Part shown: piece by piece, positions 27,943-36,486 of the stretch | Layout of the letters: every line of letters starts with the position of its first letter | Position numbering within the stretch: the first letter of the stretch is position 1 | Assembly: GCF_003313335.1 (NCBI RefSeq) | Contig: NZ_QMHP01000010.1 | Coordinates: 1 to 64,000, forward strand | Source: Pedobacter zeaxanthinifaciens | Lineage (GTDB): Bacteria > Bacteroidota > Bacteroidia > Sphingobacteriales > Sphingobacteriaceae | DNA length: 64,000 nucleotides | Reading direction: 5' to 3' | The notes under the pieces: model-generated | What the model saw: only the letters and a program-made list of their open reading frames with translations | Told to the model about the DNA's origin: nothing | The model's database searches: none | Position numbers and translations under genes: made by a program

Positions 27943-28781
27943 TTTTTTGAAAAGCGGCTGTAGTAGTACTTCGCTTACGGTAGTCCTGCTTTTCGGCTTT
28001 AGTCTCCCGAATTGAAATCGGGAGCGCTGCCGCCTTCAATCAGGTTTATTTATGAAGTGCGCTGCAAAACAGAAAAAGTATTGGGGCAGTGCAGTTATTA
28101 TCGTAAATGCTTATTTATTTTGAGTAAAATACAACATAAAGCATTTTTTCTGTTTAGTTGCAATCACAGCCTACATAGCGATGATGTCTTGTAAGCTACC
28201 TTCAACAAGATTTTTTCAACCGCAAAGTTTTGAAGATCGCCGAGATTTAGGAAGTAGTTAGATATCTACTTAGTTAAACGACTTAGCCGGCAGACAAACT
28301 TACAATCAAGCAATGCCTTTCCTAAGCATGCCAAATGGCCTTTTGGCATCGTGAAGCGCAAGCCGATTGGGGCGCAGCATTTGCCAAGGACTTGCACCAA
28401 CAAGCAAAATGGAGAAGTGAAACGGCTCATTTTGTGCTAAAGAGCCATAATTGAGCTGGAGCAAAACGAGGCCAAGCAGCCTTGAACTTTTGGTTCTTTT
28501 GGTTCAAGCCAAAAGAACGTAAAAAAAACTTACCGAAGCAGTACCATTTCCGAGTACGCCAAAATACATGTAAGACAAACTTTAACAAGAGTTTTTTTAA
28601 CCGCAAAGTATTGAAGATCTAAAATCGGAAAATCGAAACGGTACAAAAATAAAAATCCACTCGTAACAATTTCTAAAATATTTAACGCCTCTTAAAAATC
28701 TATTTAAAAGGCGTTTTTTGTTGCTTTTTCACTTGTTTTTCTCAAAGCTTTTTTGTATCTTTAAGTGGAAAACAGCCCGTT
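27943..28781. other. Repeat-rich intergenic region at the prophage border
   Basis: No credible gene is present in 839 bases. It holds a copy of the intergenic hairpin repeat (27980-28048), a pair of related 45-base segments (28192-28238 and 28569-28615, each with AACAAGA, T-run, AACCGCAAAGT and TTGAAGATC), a perfect 10-bp hairpin GTTCTTTTGG/CCAAAAGAAC (28493-28518), and a hairpin TTTAACGCCTCTT/AAGGCGTTTTTT (28678-28718) with a plus-strand T-run that looks like a terminator. The prophage end should lie near its right side. Confidence 0.6.
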
Positions 28782-29537
28782 TTATTTCGTCAAAGATACT
28801 GGACTTGGCGCCACTTTTTCAAGCAGTCGCATAATATTGCATTTGATTTTTTCTTTATCTCTCTTCCAATCGGTTTCTTTCATCCCTTTATCATAGTCGG
28901 GATAAGGTAATTGCGACGACCTAAATTTAAAGCGTTTACACAAAGGATAAATATAACGATAGGTCTTTACTTCAAACGCCTTATAATCGCCCACTAGATA
29001 AGCTATATTAGCCCTTAAATACCCCGTTGCACTTGTGGTATTAGTTAATATCTGTTCGTGAGTTACTTCGCCACTTCTACTATTAACCAAAAACTTTGTG
29101 TAGTGGTAGCCGTAATATTGAAAGTTTGCAGCTTTGTAAATGGTACCACAGCCAAGACGGCCATCGGCAAAGCTTTGTATCGCAACCAAGTTGGGATCAT
29201 GTTTTCTAATTATCTTAATCGACGCACCAATTAAGATTGTTTCGGCATTCTTGCCCAAACTGTCATCAATCCACATGCGGTTTAACTCACACATCCAAGC
29301 GTTGGGATTTGGATGCTCAAACATTTTGGCGTTAAGGTTTTTTACATAACCATACACAGCCACACCCAAACATTTATTTGGTTCATCAGCCTTAAAGACG
29401 CCAACGTTATACACGCCAAATCCGCCATCGTTCCATTTGTGGCTGTAATGATTTTTAACAATCATTTCTTTAGCCAATTTCTTTTCTACGGGCTTAATAA
29501 TTAATTCGCCCAACTTCGTACTCTTTTTAATCTCCAT
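28782..29537 (-). CDS. Mom-like DNA modification protein (adenine methylcarbamoylation family)
   Basis: The 251-residue protein resembles phage Mu Mom and its GNAT-like relatives, which turn adenine into N6-methylcarbamoyl-adenine and protect phage DNA from restriction. Visible are NHYSH (H30-Y31), ELNRMWI (R87) and SFADGRLGCGTIY (D125). Mu Mom residues proposed for activity, as I recall them (H48-Y49, R101, D139), have the same order and the same 38-residue spacing between Arg and Asp. The segment MWIDDSLGKNAETILI is typical of this family. It is the last gene before the phage end, as in Mu. No Com-like zinc-finger gene is present; a large stem-loop lies just before the start codon. Confidence 0.78.
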   Translation of the reverse strand: MEIKKSTKLGELIIKPVEKKLAKEMIVKNHYSHKWNDGGFGVYNVGVFKADEPNKCLGVAVYGYVKNLNAKMFEHPNPNAWMCELNRMWIDDSLGKNAETILIGASIKIIRKHDPNLVAIQSFADGRLGCGTIYKAANFQYYGYHYTKFLVNSRSGEVTHEQILTNTTSATGYLRANIAYLVGDYKAFEVKTYRYIYPLCKRFKFRSSQLPYPDYDKGMKETDWKRDKEKIKCNIMRLLEKVAPSPVSLTK

Positions 29538-29553
29538 AATCCTATATTTGTAA

Positions 29554-29642
29554 TCTCACCAAAACAAAATGCACAATCTACACCCTAAGGCTTACGCCTC
29601 GGTTATGTACGTTGTGCATTTTCTTTTTTGTTTTGGTGAGAC
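29554..29642 (-). promoter_or_regulatory. Large stem-loop in the leader of the Mom-like gene
   Basis: The left arm TCTCACCAAAACAAAATGCACAA (29554-29576, given here in parts: TCTCACCAAAAC, AAAATGCACAA) pairs with 29612-29641, which has a 6-base bulge. A short inner hairpin AGGC/GCCT (29588-29599) sits in the loop. The stem ends 16 bases before the Mom-like ATG. It could be a terminator or attenuator between the tail-fibre genes and the Mom-like gene, or a translational control element. Confidence 0.6.
29578..29619 (-). CDS. Possible 13-residue leader peptide before the Mom-like gene
   Basis: MHNVHNRGVSLRV lies inside the stem-loop, 10 bases downstream of the shared motif GTCTCACCAAAACA. Its position suggests a leader peptide that could influence folding of the stem, but there is no codon bias or conservation evidence available here. 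Confidence 0.2.
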   Translation of the reverse strand: MHNVHNRGVSLRV

Positions 29643-29664
29643 TTAACAGGAAGAGCCGAGGCGT

Positions 29665-29889
29665 TTATAATCTTCTAGTTATGATTTGAAAAGCATAAAT
29701 TGGGTAATCCACAAATTCAATAGAGAACCCTTTAATTGTTGTATTGTCGTTAAAGACAATATCCTTACCCTGTTGCACAAATTCAACCCCAAAGCCTTTT
29801 AATACGGTACTTTCGGGAAATCTAGGCAGGTCATTGCTATCATTTACCAATTCAATGCCTGCACCTTTTAACTCGGTTACATCAGGCAT
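29665..29889 (-). CDS. Small protein with three internal repeats, tail-fibre region
   Basis: The 74-residue protein consists of three units around ELKGAGIELV, VLKGFGVEFV and TIKGFSIEFV spaced 21-23 residues apart. This suggests a short repeated beta-structure, perhaps a cap or accessory of the adjacent fibre. It begins three bases after the beta-helix fibre gene's stop, so the genes are cotranscribed. No family was recognised. Confidence 0.6.
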   Translation of the reverse strand: MPDVTELKGAGIELVNDSNDLPRFPESTVLKGFGVEFVQQGKDIVFNDNTTIKGFSIEFVDYPIYAFQIITRRL

Positions 29890-29892
29890 GGC

Positions 29893-31626
29893 TTATGGAG
29901 TTAAATTGTTTACCTGAATAGTGTAGCGCAACTGGATAAACTTTTTGCTAATGGGAAACACATTTGCTGCTGTCCTATCAAAGTCTTTATCACCGTTACC
30001 ACGCACAATTGCACCAGTACGGCTATTTCCCACATTGTTAGATGTTGGCTTTTGGTTAATCTCGAAATAGAAATAAGCATCGGCATCACTAAAAACCTTT
30101 CTCAATAAGCCTGTACCTGTAAATGAAGTGATACCAGTTAGCACTTTGATAAATGTACCAACAGCATAGCTATTACCGTTGTAGGTTGCAGCGTTTCCCT
30201 CTACGAAGTACCAAGCCAATTCCTCTAAAGTTGCTGTATTGTCAACTGTTGTTAAAGCACCATCACTAAAGCGAGCTTCTACGTTTTCCCGTGCAGGAGC
30301 CTCCAATATTTCACGCAATACACCACCAGTAGCAGTAGTAAACGTGCCGGGGCTTGATGACTTAGATGTAAACCTTTGTCCTGCGTTGTAAACATTGCCA
30401 TCGTATGTGATCGTGCCAACCTCAACCAAATAAGGTGTAGATGTCGCTAGGTTAGTACCTGCACTTATTGTAGTATTTGCTAAATCAACAGTGCTATCTA
30501 CATATTCACCATTTCTATCTGCATTAATGCCAAATGTTAACAGCCTTTGCAACTCCCTGCCTGCCGTGTTATCAATAGGCTTTGTAACGATACTTGCAAC
30601 ACTGTCAACATCAATAAGCGTGAGGCTATTATCAGCAATGGTTAAGTTTATAGCACTCGAATTATCAAACGCTGATAGACTTGCAGTAGCTTTTACCGCT
30701 AAAGCCTTGGTTATAGAGTAAGCGCCAATATAAGTGCCAAAATAACTCATATTTCGTGCAGGACTGGATAGCGATAAAGAGTAATCTTTGATGTCGATAT
30801 TGTTAAAAGCTGGATTTACAATTGTACAACCACTAAAAGACTGGCTAACCCCTACATAGGCGTTGTAAGCTGTCATCAAAGCGGAAATAGTAGTAAAATT
30901 TGTATAACCTGCTGGAACTGTTGGATAGATACCGCCACCGCTGCCCGTTCCGTTTGTCATTTTAAAATTGCACTCATAATACAAAGTATTTATAGCATTC
31001 AGTGAAGTAACGTTTACAGCCGACAAATTACACCTGTAGAATATGCAGGCATCTGTGGAGTTTGCGATCACTATACTATTGCAGTTTACGAAAGTGCAGT
31101 TAAATGATTTATTGGGCTGATATGAACCTAAACTCAGTGTTGCAGTTATATTTGAGAACGTACAGTTTACAATACCTGATAAGCTAAAACCTCCGCTACT
31201 AGTGGGTATAGCGCCATCAAACCAACAGTCAACTAATCTAAAGTTTGTATTACCATTATTAAGAACCGAGGCGCCAGAACCTACAATCTTGATGTTTAGA
31301 TAACTACAGTCTGTACCAGTCTTGAAAACACCTAAATATGAAATATCTAGTATAACATTTCCATCACCTACTAAGGTTACGTTATTGGTACTCGTAGACA
31401 AACTTTCTCTATAAGTCCCACTAGCAAGTATTACAGTGGTTGATGCAACATTAGCTTTATTGATTGTTTTATAAGGTTTCAACCTACTGCCATTTCCTGT
31501 AATGTCATTACCCCAATGTGCCACATAAACAGCATTTGACGGTTTAACATCATCTGCTGATGATGCTATGGTAATTCCGTATTTATTTGCTACACTAGGT
31601 TTGTAGCTCCAATTAAAAGTAGCCAT
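29893..31626 (-). CDS. Tail fibre/spike with right-handed beta-helix-like region
   Basis: The 577-residue protein has a DUF1565/pectate-lyase-like N-terminal part: VYVAHWGNDITGNGSRLKPYKTI begins the family (quoted parts: NDITGNGS, PYKTI), followed by short repeating strands with asparagine ladders (about 50-300). The C-terminal half is beta-rich, with a repeated YNGNSYAVGTFIKV/YDGNVYNAGQRFTS pattern. It probably recognises or degrades surface glycans of the host. It sits at the end of the tail operon, where Mu has its fibre genes. Confidence 0.7.
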   Translation of the reverse strand: MATFNWSYKPSVANKYGITIASSADDVKPSNAVYVAHWGNDITGNGSRLKPYKTINKANVASTTVILASGTYRESLSTSTNNVTLVGDGNVILDISYLGVFKTGTDCSYLNIKIVGSGASVLNNGNTNFRLVDCWFDGAIPTSSGGFSLSGIVNCTFSNITATLSLGSYQPNKSFNCTFVNCNSIVIANSTDACIFYRCNLSAVNVTSLNAINTLYYECNFKMTNGTGSGGGIYPTVPAGYTNFTTISALMTAYNAYVGVSQSFSGCTIVNPAFNNIDIKDYSLSLSSPARNMSYFGTYIGAYSITKALAVKATASLSAFDNSSAINLTIADNSLTLIDVDSVASIVTKPIDNTAGRELQRLLTFGINADRNGEYVDSTVDLANTTISAGTNLATSTPYLVEVGTITYDGNVYNAGQRFTSKSSSPGTFTTATGGVLREILEAPARENVEARFSDGALTTVDNTATLEELAWYFVEGNAATYNGNSYAVGTFIKVLTGITSFTGTGLLRKVFSDADAYFYFEINQKPTSNNVGNSRTGAIVRGNGDKDFDRTAANVFPISKKFIQLRYTIQVNNLTP

Positions 31627-31629
31627 ATC

Positions 31630-32568
31630 TTAACTGTCCTTTCCTTTCATTCTCAACCAACCCCTTTGCTCGGTTGGTGAAGTGTAATCCCATTTTAAAT
31701 AAATCTCTGCACCTGCTGAATAGCTAACAGGTGTGCTAAAGGTCGTATAAGTACCTGCTGCGCCTATCTTGTATTGCAGATTGCTCATTGCTGTTGAACA
31801 TGATAAAGCGGTAAATTGCCCTGCCAACTCCATAGGGAAAATTATTTCCATTACCGAAAGCACATAGCATTCTTTGATGTAATTCTTTTTCTCGGTATTA
31901 ACAGCACTTGCAACCCTTTCGGACGTGTAATACAAATTTGTTGAACCTTCGGGTAGTTGGTCGGTATTTGTAGCTCCCGAACCAACACCTCCAATTATCC
32001 ACTCTTCATCGTCTGCGTCCCAATTATAATTTTTGACAGGAGAGCCACTACCCACATCAACTTGAGCATAATCGCCAGCTCGAAGCGCTGGGCTGAAAAC
32101 ATTAGTTTGCAATGAAATCAATGAAGTAAAACGACCTCTAAAATGTTGATTATAGTCCGCTGTATTCAATTTACCGTCTACAACTAATGTCAAGGCGTCA
32201 ACATCAGCTTGCGCCCCGTCGGCCTTGTCTTCAATCCTAGTTAAATCAGCACCCAAAGCCTCATTATCAGAAGGAGCACCCTCTAATTCTGAAAAAGAAG
32301 AGGCACCACCGCCCGCACCCGTCACAACTTTGCTCCAACTTGCCAAAAGGTTAACCGCTGCAATATTCTTTAGTCTATAATCGGCGTCGTCGCTTTCCAC
32401 ATAGACTTTAGTTACACCCTCAATCAATTTACTTTCCAAGCCCACAAAGTCCGTTAGCAACGTCGCTAAGTCGGCGGTTTTTAGCGCACCTCCTTTAACG
32501 TTGCTAGAGCGTACGATTGGCTCGTTTGGGTTGGCGTGTTCGTATTCGTCGGGTCTTTTAATTGACAT
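31630..32568 (-). CDS. Putative tail fibre protein
   Basis: The 312-residue protein has a short start (MSIKRPDEYEHANPN) and a coil region with ASSFSELEGAPSDNEAL and repeated D/A-rich helices, then NLYYTSERVASAV, a motif common in trimeric tail-fibre shafts. The C-terminal 80 residues are beta-rich. Neighbouring fibre genes are spaced by one to three bases. Adsorption role is inferred from position and composition. Confidence 0.65.
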   Translation of the reverse strand: MSIKRPDEYEHANPNEPIVRSSNVKGGALKTADLATLLTDFVGLESKLIEGVTKVYVESDDADYRLKNIAAVNLLASWSKVVTGAGGGASSFSELEGAPSDNEALGADLTRIEDKADGAQADVDALTLVVDGKLNTADYNQHFRGRFTSLISLQTNVFSPALRAGDYAQVDVGSGSPVKNYNWDADDEEWIIGGVGSGATNTDQLPEGSTNLYYTSERVASAVNTEKKNYIKECYVLSVMEIIFPMELAGQFTALSCSTAMSNLQYKIGAAGTYTTFSTPVSYSAGAEIYLKWDYTSPTEQRGWLRMKGKDS

Positions 32569-32569
32569 A

Positions 32570-33640
32570 CTAGTTAAATGCTAAAGTGTTATTGATAAAT
32601 GCTTGAGTGGCGTTGCTTCGGTAAATGCGATAAGTTACAGAGCCGCCAAATTCATCGGCACCCGTTAAGTCGCCAACTTTCGTAAAAGCTCCAAGTATCG
32701 GCGCCGAGCCATCCATTACCACACCTGACAAATCGCCGTCGCTTGCTCGATACGCAAACCAAGTGTATTGGCCAGCGCCAGCGGTAACGTTTGAAACCGT
32801 ACGAGCTTTGCCCGAAAGTGCGCTATTGCCAAGAGCGACAATTGCCGCTACATCGGCGGGAGCTGACGAAGCGTAACCCAAAAACGAACGGTAAACAAAA
32901 TTTGCTTGCTTGGTATTGTTGACAATCAGCCCCTCGCTGTCTTCTATCGTTAAACGATAGTAAATAGTTGAGTTGTTAACCGCACCGCCGTTAATATCAG
33001 TATCGACAAACGGCGAAGCTGGCGGGGTTGCCGAGTTAATTAATTCAGTCCAAGCGACACCATCACGGGAACGCTCCAACTTGAGATTAACCAGCGAAGC
33101 GCCTAAAGAATTAATGGCATAGCTATAATTTACATTTAAGTCAACATCACTCTTTTTATTGTAAGTAATAGCGCTGGCGCTTAAAGATAAGTTAGCCGTT
33201 GGGGCAATAGCTTCTTGAGCGCCGATTAACATCAGCTCAACGGCAGATTTTCCCTCCGCTGGTACCACTTGGCCATTAGCCCATTTGAAAAAGAATTTAC
33301 CACCCGAAAGAGACACCGTAAAATTGCTCTCGAAAACATCGGGATTTAAACCACCAGCCGAACCGATTAAACTTTTAAGCTCATTAATGGCGGCAACTAT
33401 CGAAGTCTTATCGCTCGTTTGTAAATCTTCCAGAGCACCCAAAGCACTTAATATTGTTGCAATTTGGGTTGTGCTTGCCTTGCTTGCTAAAACAGCAGCC
33501 AAGCCGCTAACATTCGCAATTGTAACCGTGTCTTCGCTTTTATGAAAAAAGGTGTCGATTAGGTTTGCAAATTGCGCTTGAGTTGGTTTTTTTCCTGTCT
33601 CAAAATACTGCTTTAAAATATTTCTTGCTGTTATCGGCAT
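32570..33640 (-). CDS. Putative tail fibre or appendage protein with Ig-like domain
   Basis: The 356-residue protein opens with ARNILKQYFETGKKPTQAQFANLIDTFFHK, a helical segment common at the start of Bacteroidota phage fibre proteins (quoted parts: ARNILKQYFETGKKP, QFANLIDTFF). A beta-sandwich follows (about 150-270: SRDGVAWTELIN, STIYYRLTIEDSEG, Fn3-like). The end is a glycine/alanine-rich domain. It lies between the collar-like protein and the next fibre gene. Confidence 0.65.
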   Translation of the reverse strand: MPITARNILKQYFETGKKPTQAQFANLIDTFFHKSEDTVTIANVSGLAAVLASKASTTQIATILSALGALEDLQTSDKTSIVAAINELKSLIGSAGGLNPDVFESNFTVSLSGGKFFFKWANGQVVPAEGKSAVELMLIGAQEAIAPTANLSLSASAITYNKKSDVDLNVNYSYAINSLGASLVNLKLERSRDGVAWTELINSATPPASPFVDTDINGGAVNNSTIYYRLTIEDSEGLIVNNTKQANFVYRSFLGYASSAPADVAAIVALGNSALSGKARTVSNVTAGAGQYTWFAYRASDGDLSGVVMDGSAPILGAFTKVGDLTGADEFGGSVTYRIYRSNATQAFINNTLAFN

Positions 33641-33643
33641 GGC

Positions 33644-34432
33644 TTAACCTCCCACATATTCTATAAATACAACCACTCTATAAGGGTTTAAAACGTTAAT
33701 TGGCTCGGGGTCTGCTGAACCCGCCGAGGTTGTGTTTTTGTTATTCGCTCCTGGTACTGCAACATCTCTATCGTTAGCGTTATCACTTCGCCCATTTACA
33801 AAGCCAACGGCCACGTTGTGAACGTGTGCAATTAAGTTTGCCAGCATCATTTTAACACCTTTGGCACCGCCCGTTTTACCTACTAAATTGAACTCGGTTT
33901 GGGCTGGGTCGTAACCCATAGGCAAACGACCTCGCCAATCTACAACTTCCGCCCATCCGTCGGGTATTTCGTTGGCTGGTCTATTCCAAAGCACCATACC
34001 ACCTTTACCAGCAATAGTAAAAGGCGCTGCCACTTTTTCCAATCTATCCAAACGGGCAAGAACACCCTCGGATTTATTTCTTTTAAAATCTGTCCATTGG
34101 TAATTTGTAATACCATCGTCGCCAAAGCGGGCAACTCGCATCTTTTTGGCGGGTTGTACCGTTCCGTCTTCGTACGGTAAGTCAATTACCGTCTCAACGA
34201 TTATTACTTTAGCGTCGATTGCGCCAGCTTCAAACGGCATAATTTCGCCACCTATAACAACCACACCCGCCGACACGTTAGAACCTGCAACCTCGCAACC
34301 GCTTAGAATTGCCAAATTGCCAGCGTAAGCAGCCGCACCACTAGCAGCCGAAAAGATGCTACTTTGCAAAAACTCAAGTATGCCTTGATGGAATTTAAAG
34401 CCGTTAGGAAACGTAAAGTCTAATTGGTTCAT
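33644..34432 (-). CDS. Phage tail-collar-like fibre protein
   Basis: The 262-residue protein has a short helical N-terminus, a small beta domain and, from about residue 165, the collar-like segment IPDGWAEVVDWRGRLPMGYDPAQ, quoted as IPDGWAEVVD and GRLPMGYD. It ends in NPYRVVVFIEYVGG, typical of tail-collar C-termini. Histidine/asparagine turns (IAHVHNV) fit a trimeric tip. It overlaps the next upstream gene by four bases. Confidence 0.75.
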   Translation of the reverse strand: MNQLDFTFPNGFKFHQGILEFLQSSIFSAASGAAAYAGNLAILSGCEVAGSNVSAGVVVIGGEIMPFEAGAIDAKVIIVETVIDLPYEDGTVQPAKKMRVARFGDDGITNYQWTDFKRNKSEGVLARLDRLEKVAAPFTIAGKGGMVLWNRPANEIPDGWAEVVDWRGRLPMGYDPAQTEFNLVGKTGGAKGVKMMLANLIAHVHNVAVGFVNGRSDNANDRDVAVPGANNKNTTSAGSADPEPINVLNPYRVVVFIEYVGG

Positions 34433-34893
34433 ATCGTGTAAATTTTATAGCGCTTTGCTGCTAGTTTGTAAAAATCAACTTGCCCCTTAATGTCAATTTT
34501 GGTTTGGTTGTTGTTTAGTTCGGCGGGTATCCATACAATGAAATCAACCCCCGTGTCGGCGTAGTCCTCTTCGTTATATAGTATCATTTCGCCTAAAATC
34601 TTTGGTTTATCTTCTATCTCTAAATAGATGTAAATAGGGTCTTTAGTGTAGCCGTCAGTTATGTATATCCGTCGGCTTGCGCTGTCAAACAAATCGTTTA
34701 ACATCTTTTCCATGCTATACACTTGGCTATTGTGGTTAAGCTTGAAAATATTGTTATCTCGGTTAGCCAAGAAAACGCCGTAAGCTTCGGTTATTGGCCA
34801 GCAATAAGAACGCAGTAAAGCCAAAGCTTTAGGCTTGCGCAAAAACGCAGGTACCAACCATAATACAAGCTTGCTAAAGTCTACGTTAAACAT
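34429..34893 (-). CDS. Putative baseplate/tail protein, gp48-like by position
   Basis: The 154-residue protein has no clear motif. It sits between the gp47-like baseplate protein and the fibre genes, where Mu has gp48, a baseplate-associated protein. The start overlaps the gp47-like stop by eight bases. The sequence has an N-terminal hydrophobic-helical part (PAFLRKPKALALLRSYCWP) and a beta-rich C-terminus. Confidence 0.6.
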   Translation of the reverse strand: MFNVDFSKLVLWLVPAFLRKPKALALLRSYCWPITEAYGVFLANRDNNIFKLNHNSQVYSMEKMLNDLFDSASRRIYITDGYTKDPIYIYLEIEDKPKILGEMILYNEEDYADTGVDFIVWIPAELNNNQTKIDIKGQVDFYKLAAKRYKIYTI

Positions 34894-35713
34894 CTTGGCG
34901 ATAATTAATAATTAAGTCCTCGTCGTTAATTCTTAAATAGCCCGCATCGGGAATATATTTCTCGTCAATGGCGCTAAAAGGATAAAGACCGTATTTAGCC
35001 TGTGCGAGCTTTACCACGGGCAATTCTACACCGTCAACAACTTGCAGCCTATCCACTAGGCGAGTGTTGGCGTATTCGCCGTTAAATGGCAAATTCTTTA
35101 AATACTCTTTTAGTGCATCTTTTACGGGCTGGTTGTTGGTGCCGTCGATACGCTGGCCAGCAGCATTTAAAACCAATGGGTTGTAAAACACATCCAACAC
35201 TAGTTTTAATTGGTCGGCAACATTGCTCTCGCATTGCACTTTAACGCCAGCGTCTTTAATTCGCTTAACGTAATTTGTAAAGCTGGCCAGCTCGGGAGCT
35301 GATAAGGCAACCAAGTCGTCGGCGTTATTTTTGGCGGCTTTAATTCTCAAGCGACCGTCTATTTCCGTAACACTCGAAACCGCTATAATTTTTTGCGCTG
35401 CTATTTGGCTAGGCGTTAAACCTACATTGTCGTAACCGCCCGTTAGTTCGTTAATATCTTGCCCGTATTGAAAAGCAAGAGCTTGCTCTCGGTACCATCT
35501 TGGCGAATGCGGTTTTTGCAAAAGTATATTTGCGTTAACCTCACTTTTATGCAAATCAAAAAGGTTTTCTAAAGCCACAATACAAACGGCAACCACATAA
35601 GCAAAAAGGTTATAAATTGCCGTACGGCTAGTTGAATTTAAGCCCGCTAATTCGGCTTGATTATTCTTGTAAGTAATGATACTTTGATAAACTTGCTCTA
35701 TCGTTCTTGCCAT
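34886..35713 (-). CDS. Baseplate J-like protein (Mu gp47-like)
   Basis: The 275-residue protein has an N-terminal helical part with repeated hydrophobics, the RYREQALAFQYG segment, and a C-terminal beta domain with NLPFNGEYANTRLVDRLQVVDGVE, quoted as LPFNGEYANTRLVDRL. The NGE...LVDRLQVVDGV signature and location match baseplate J-like proteins, which form the baseplate wedge in contractile tails. Confidence 0.75.
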   Translation of the reverse strand: MARTIEQVYQSIITYKNNQAELAGLNSTSRTAIYNLFAYVVAVCIVALENLFDLHKSEVNANILLQKPHSPRWYREQALAFQYGQDINELTGGYDNVGLTPSQIAAQKIIAVSSVTEIDGRLRIKAAKNNADDLVALSAPELASFTNYVKRIKDAGVKVQCESNVADQLKLVLDVFYNPLVLNAAGQRIDGTNNQPVKDALKEYLKNLPFNGEYANTRLVDRLQVVDGVELPVVKLAQAKYGLYPFSAIDEKYIPDAGYLRINDEDLIINYRQDV

Positions 35714-35714
35714 G

Positions 35715-36221
35715 TTATTGTACTTTAAAATCTACCTCAATTGCCCAATAATCTACACCCTCTAAATTTGGCAATGGCGGTTGCCCCGCGGGTGCCGATG
35801 TTGTTGCGCTCGCTGGCTTCCAACTGTTATTTCTAAAGGTTTGTGCTACCTTTTTGTTAAATGGATTGATATTGAAATCAATCTTTTGCGAAGTGGTCAA
35901 TTCTGCCGTTGGCGGTAAGCTGTTTAATAAGCCTAAGCCAAAAACAGCCTCTAAGCTTCCTAACTCTTGCACCGCTAAGTCTAAAAGCGTTTGGCCAGCC
36001 ATAACACTAACTTGCGCTTTGTCGGGATCAGCAATAGGCGCCATTACCGACGGCTTAAATTTCAATCCCGAGCTTTGCAAAGTTTCGCCAACAACAAGCT
36101 CGTCGGTTATACTTTTACCATTGGCAAAGGCAACCCCAAAAACAGCCTCTAAGCTTCCATCTTGCAAAGCGGCGTCAAGCATTGTAGTATGTGGCAAAAC
36201 TTTAATCATAACTAGCGTCAA
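35715..36221 (-). CDS. Tail protein with two LysM-like repeats
   Basis: The 168-residue protein has two tandem units: DAALQDGSLEAVFGVAFANG...ITDELVVGETL and LAVQELGSLEAVFGLGLLN...LTTSQKI, each resembling a LysM fold. The repeats share the 21-nt DNA run CAAAAACAGCCTCTAAGCTTCC (in two places, here written CAAAAACAGCC TCTAAGCTTCC), indicating a recent duplication or gene conversion. It overlaps the gp46-like gene by 20 bases. LysM modules in baseplates help bind peptidoglycan or act as assembly parts (compare gpX/gp53). Confidence 0.65.
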   Translation of the reverse strand: MTLVMIKVLPHTTMLDAALQDGSLEAVFGVAFANGKSITDELVVGETLQSSGLKFKPSVMAPIADPDKAQVSVMAGQTLLDLAVQELGSLEAVFGLGLLNSLPPTAELTTSQKIDFNINPFNKKVAQTFRNNSWKPASATTSAPAGQPPLPNLEGVDYWAIEVDFKVQ

Positions 36222-36486
36222 TCTTTAATTTACCGTTATCCATTCCCAAACTTTTTACTTTCATTCCATCGGTCGAAAATTCGAGCCTAACCTCACGAAG
36301 TAAAGCCGCTGGGCTATCGTCTTTTAAAAAATTGGTCAATCCAACGCCCATCGTTGGAAACTGTTTAAAGCTTCCCTTTTCAGCCAATAGCAAACAAGCT
36401 TGATGTTGGTTATCGCTCAAGCCAACTACTAAATCGCCATTGGCAATTTGTAAGTCGTAATCTTGATCAAGCAAAAAATCATTCAT
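36202..36486 (-). CDS. Baseplate wedge protein (GPW/gp25 family, Mu gp46-like)
   Basis: The 94-residue protein carries the signature of small baseplate wedge proteins, with an FPTMGVGLTNFLKDDSP segment and a following helix. Its position before the gp47-like gene is as in Mu. The start and the previous gene's stop overlap by one base. Confidence 0.72.
   Translation of the reverse strand: MNDFLLDQDYDLQIANGDLVVGLSDNQHQACLLLAEKGSFKQFPTMGVGLTNFLKDDSPAALLREVRLEFSTDGMKVKSLGMDNGKLKIDASYD

Noticed and set aside
28012..28194. 60-codon open frame before the prophage
   Set aside because: It runs through a dispersed hairpin repeat and has no coding signs.
28690..28782. Exact phage end (TG...CA) and 5-bp target duplication
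   Set aside because: Several TG/CA positions fit and the other end is not in the window, so no exact end can be claimed.
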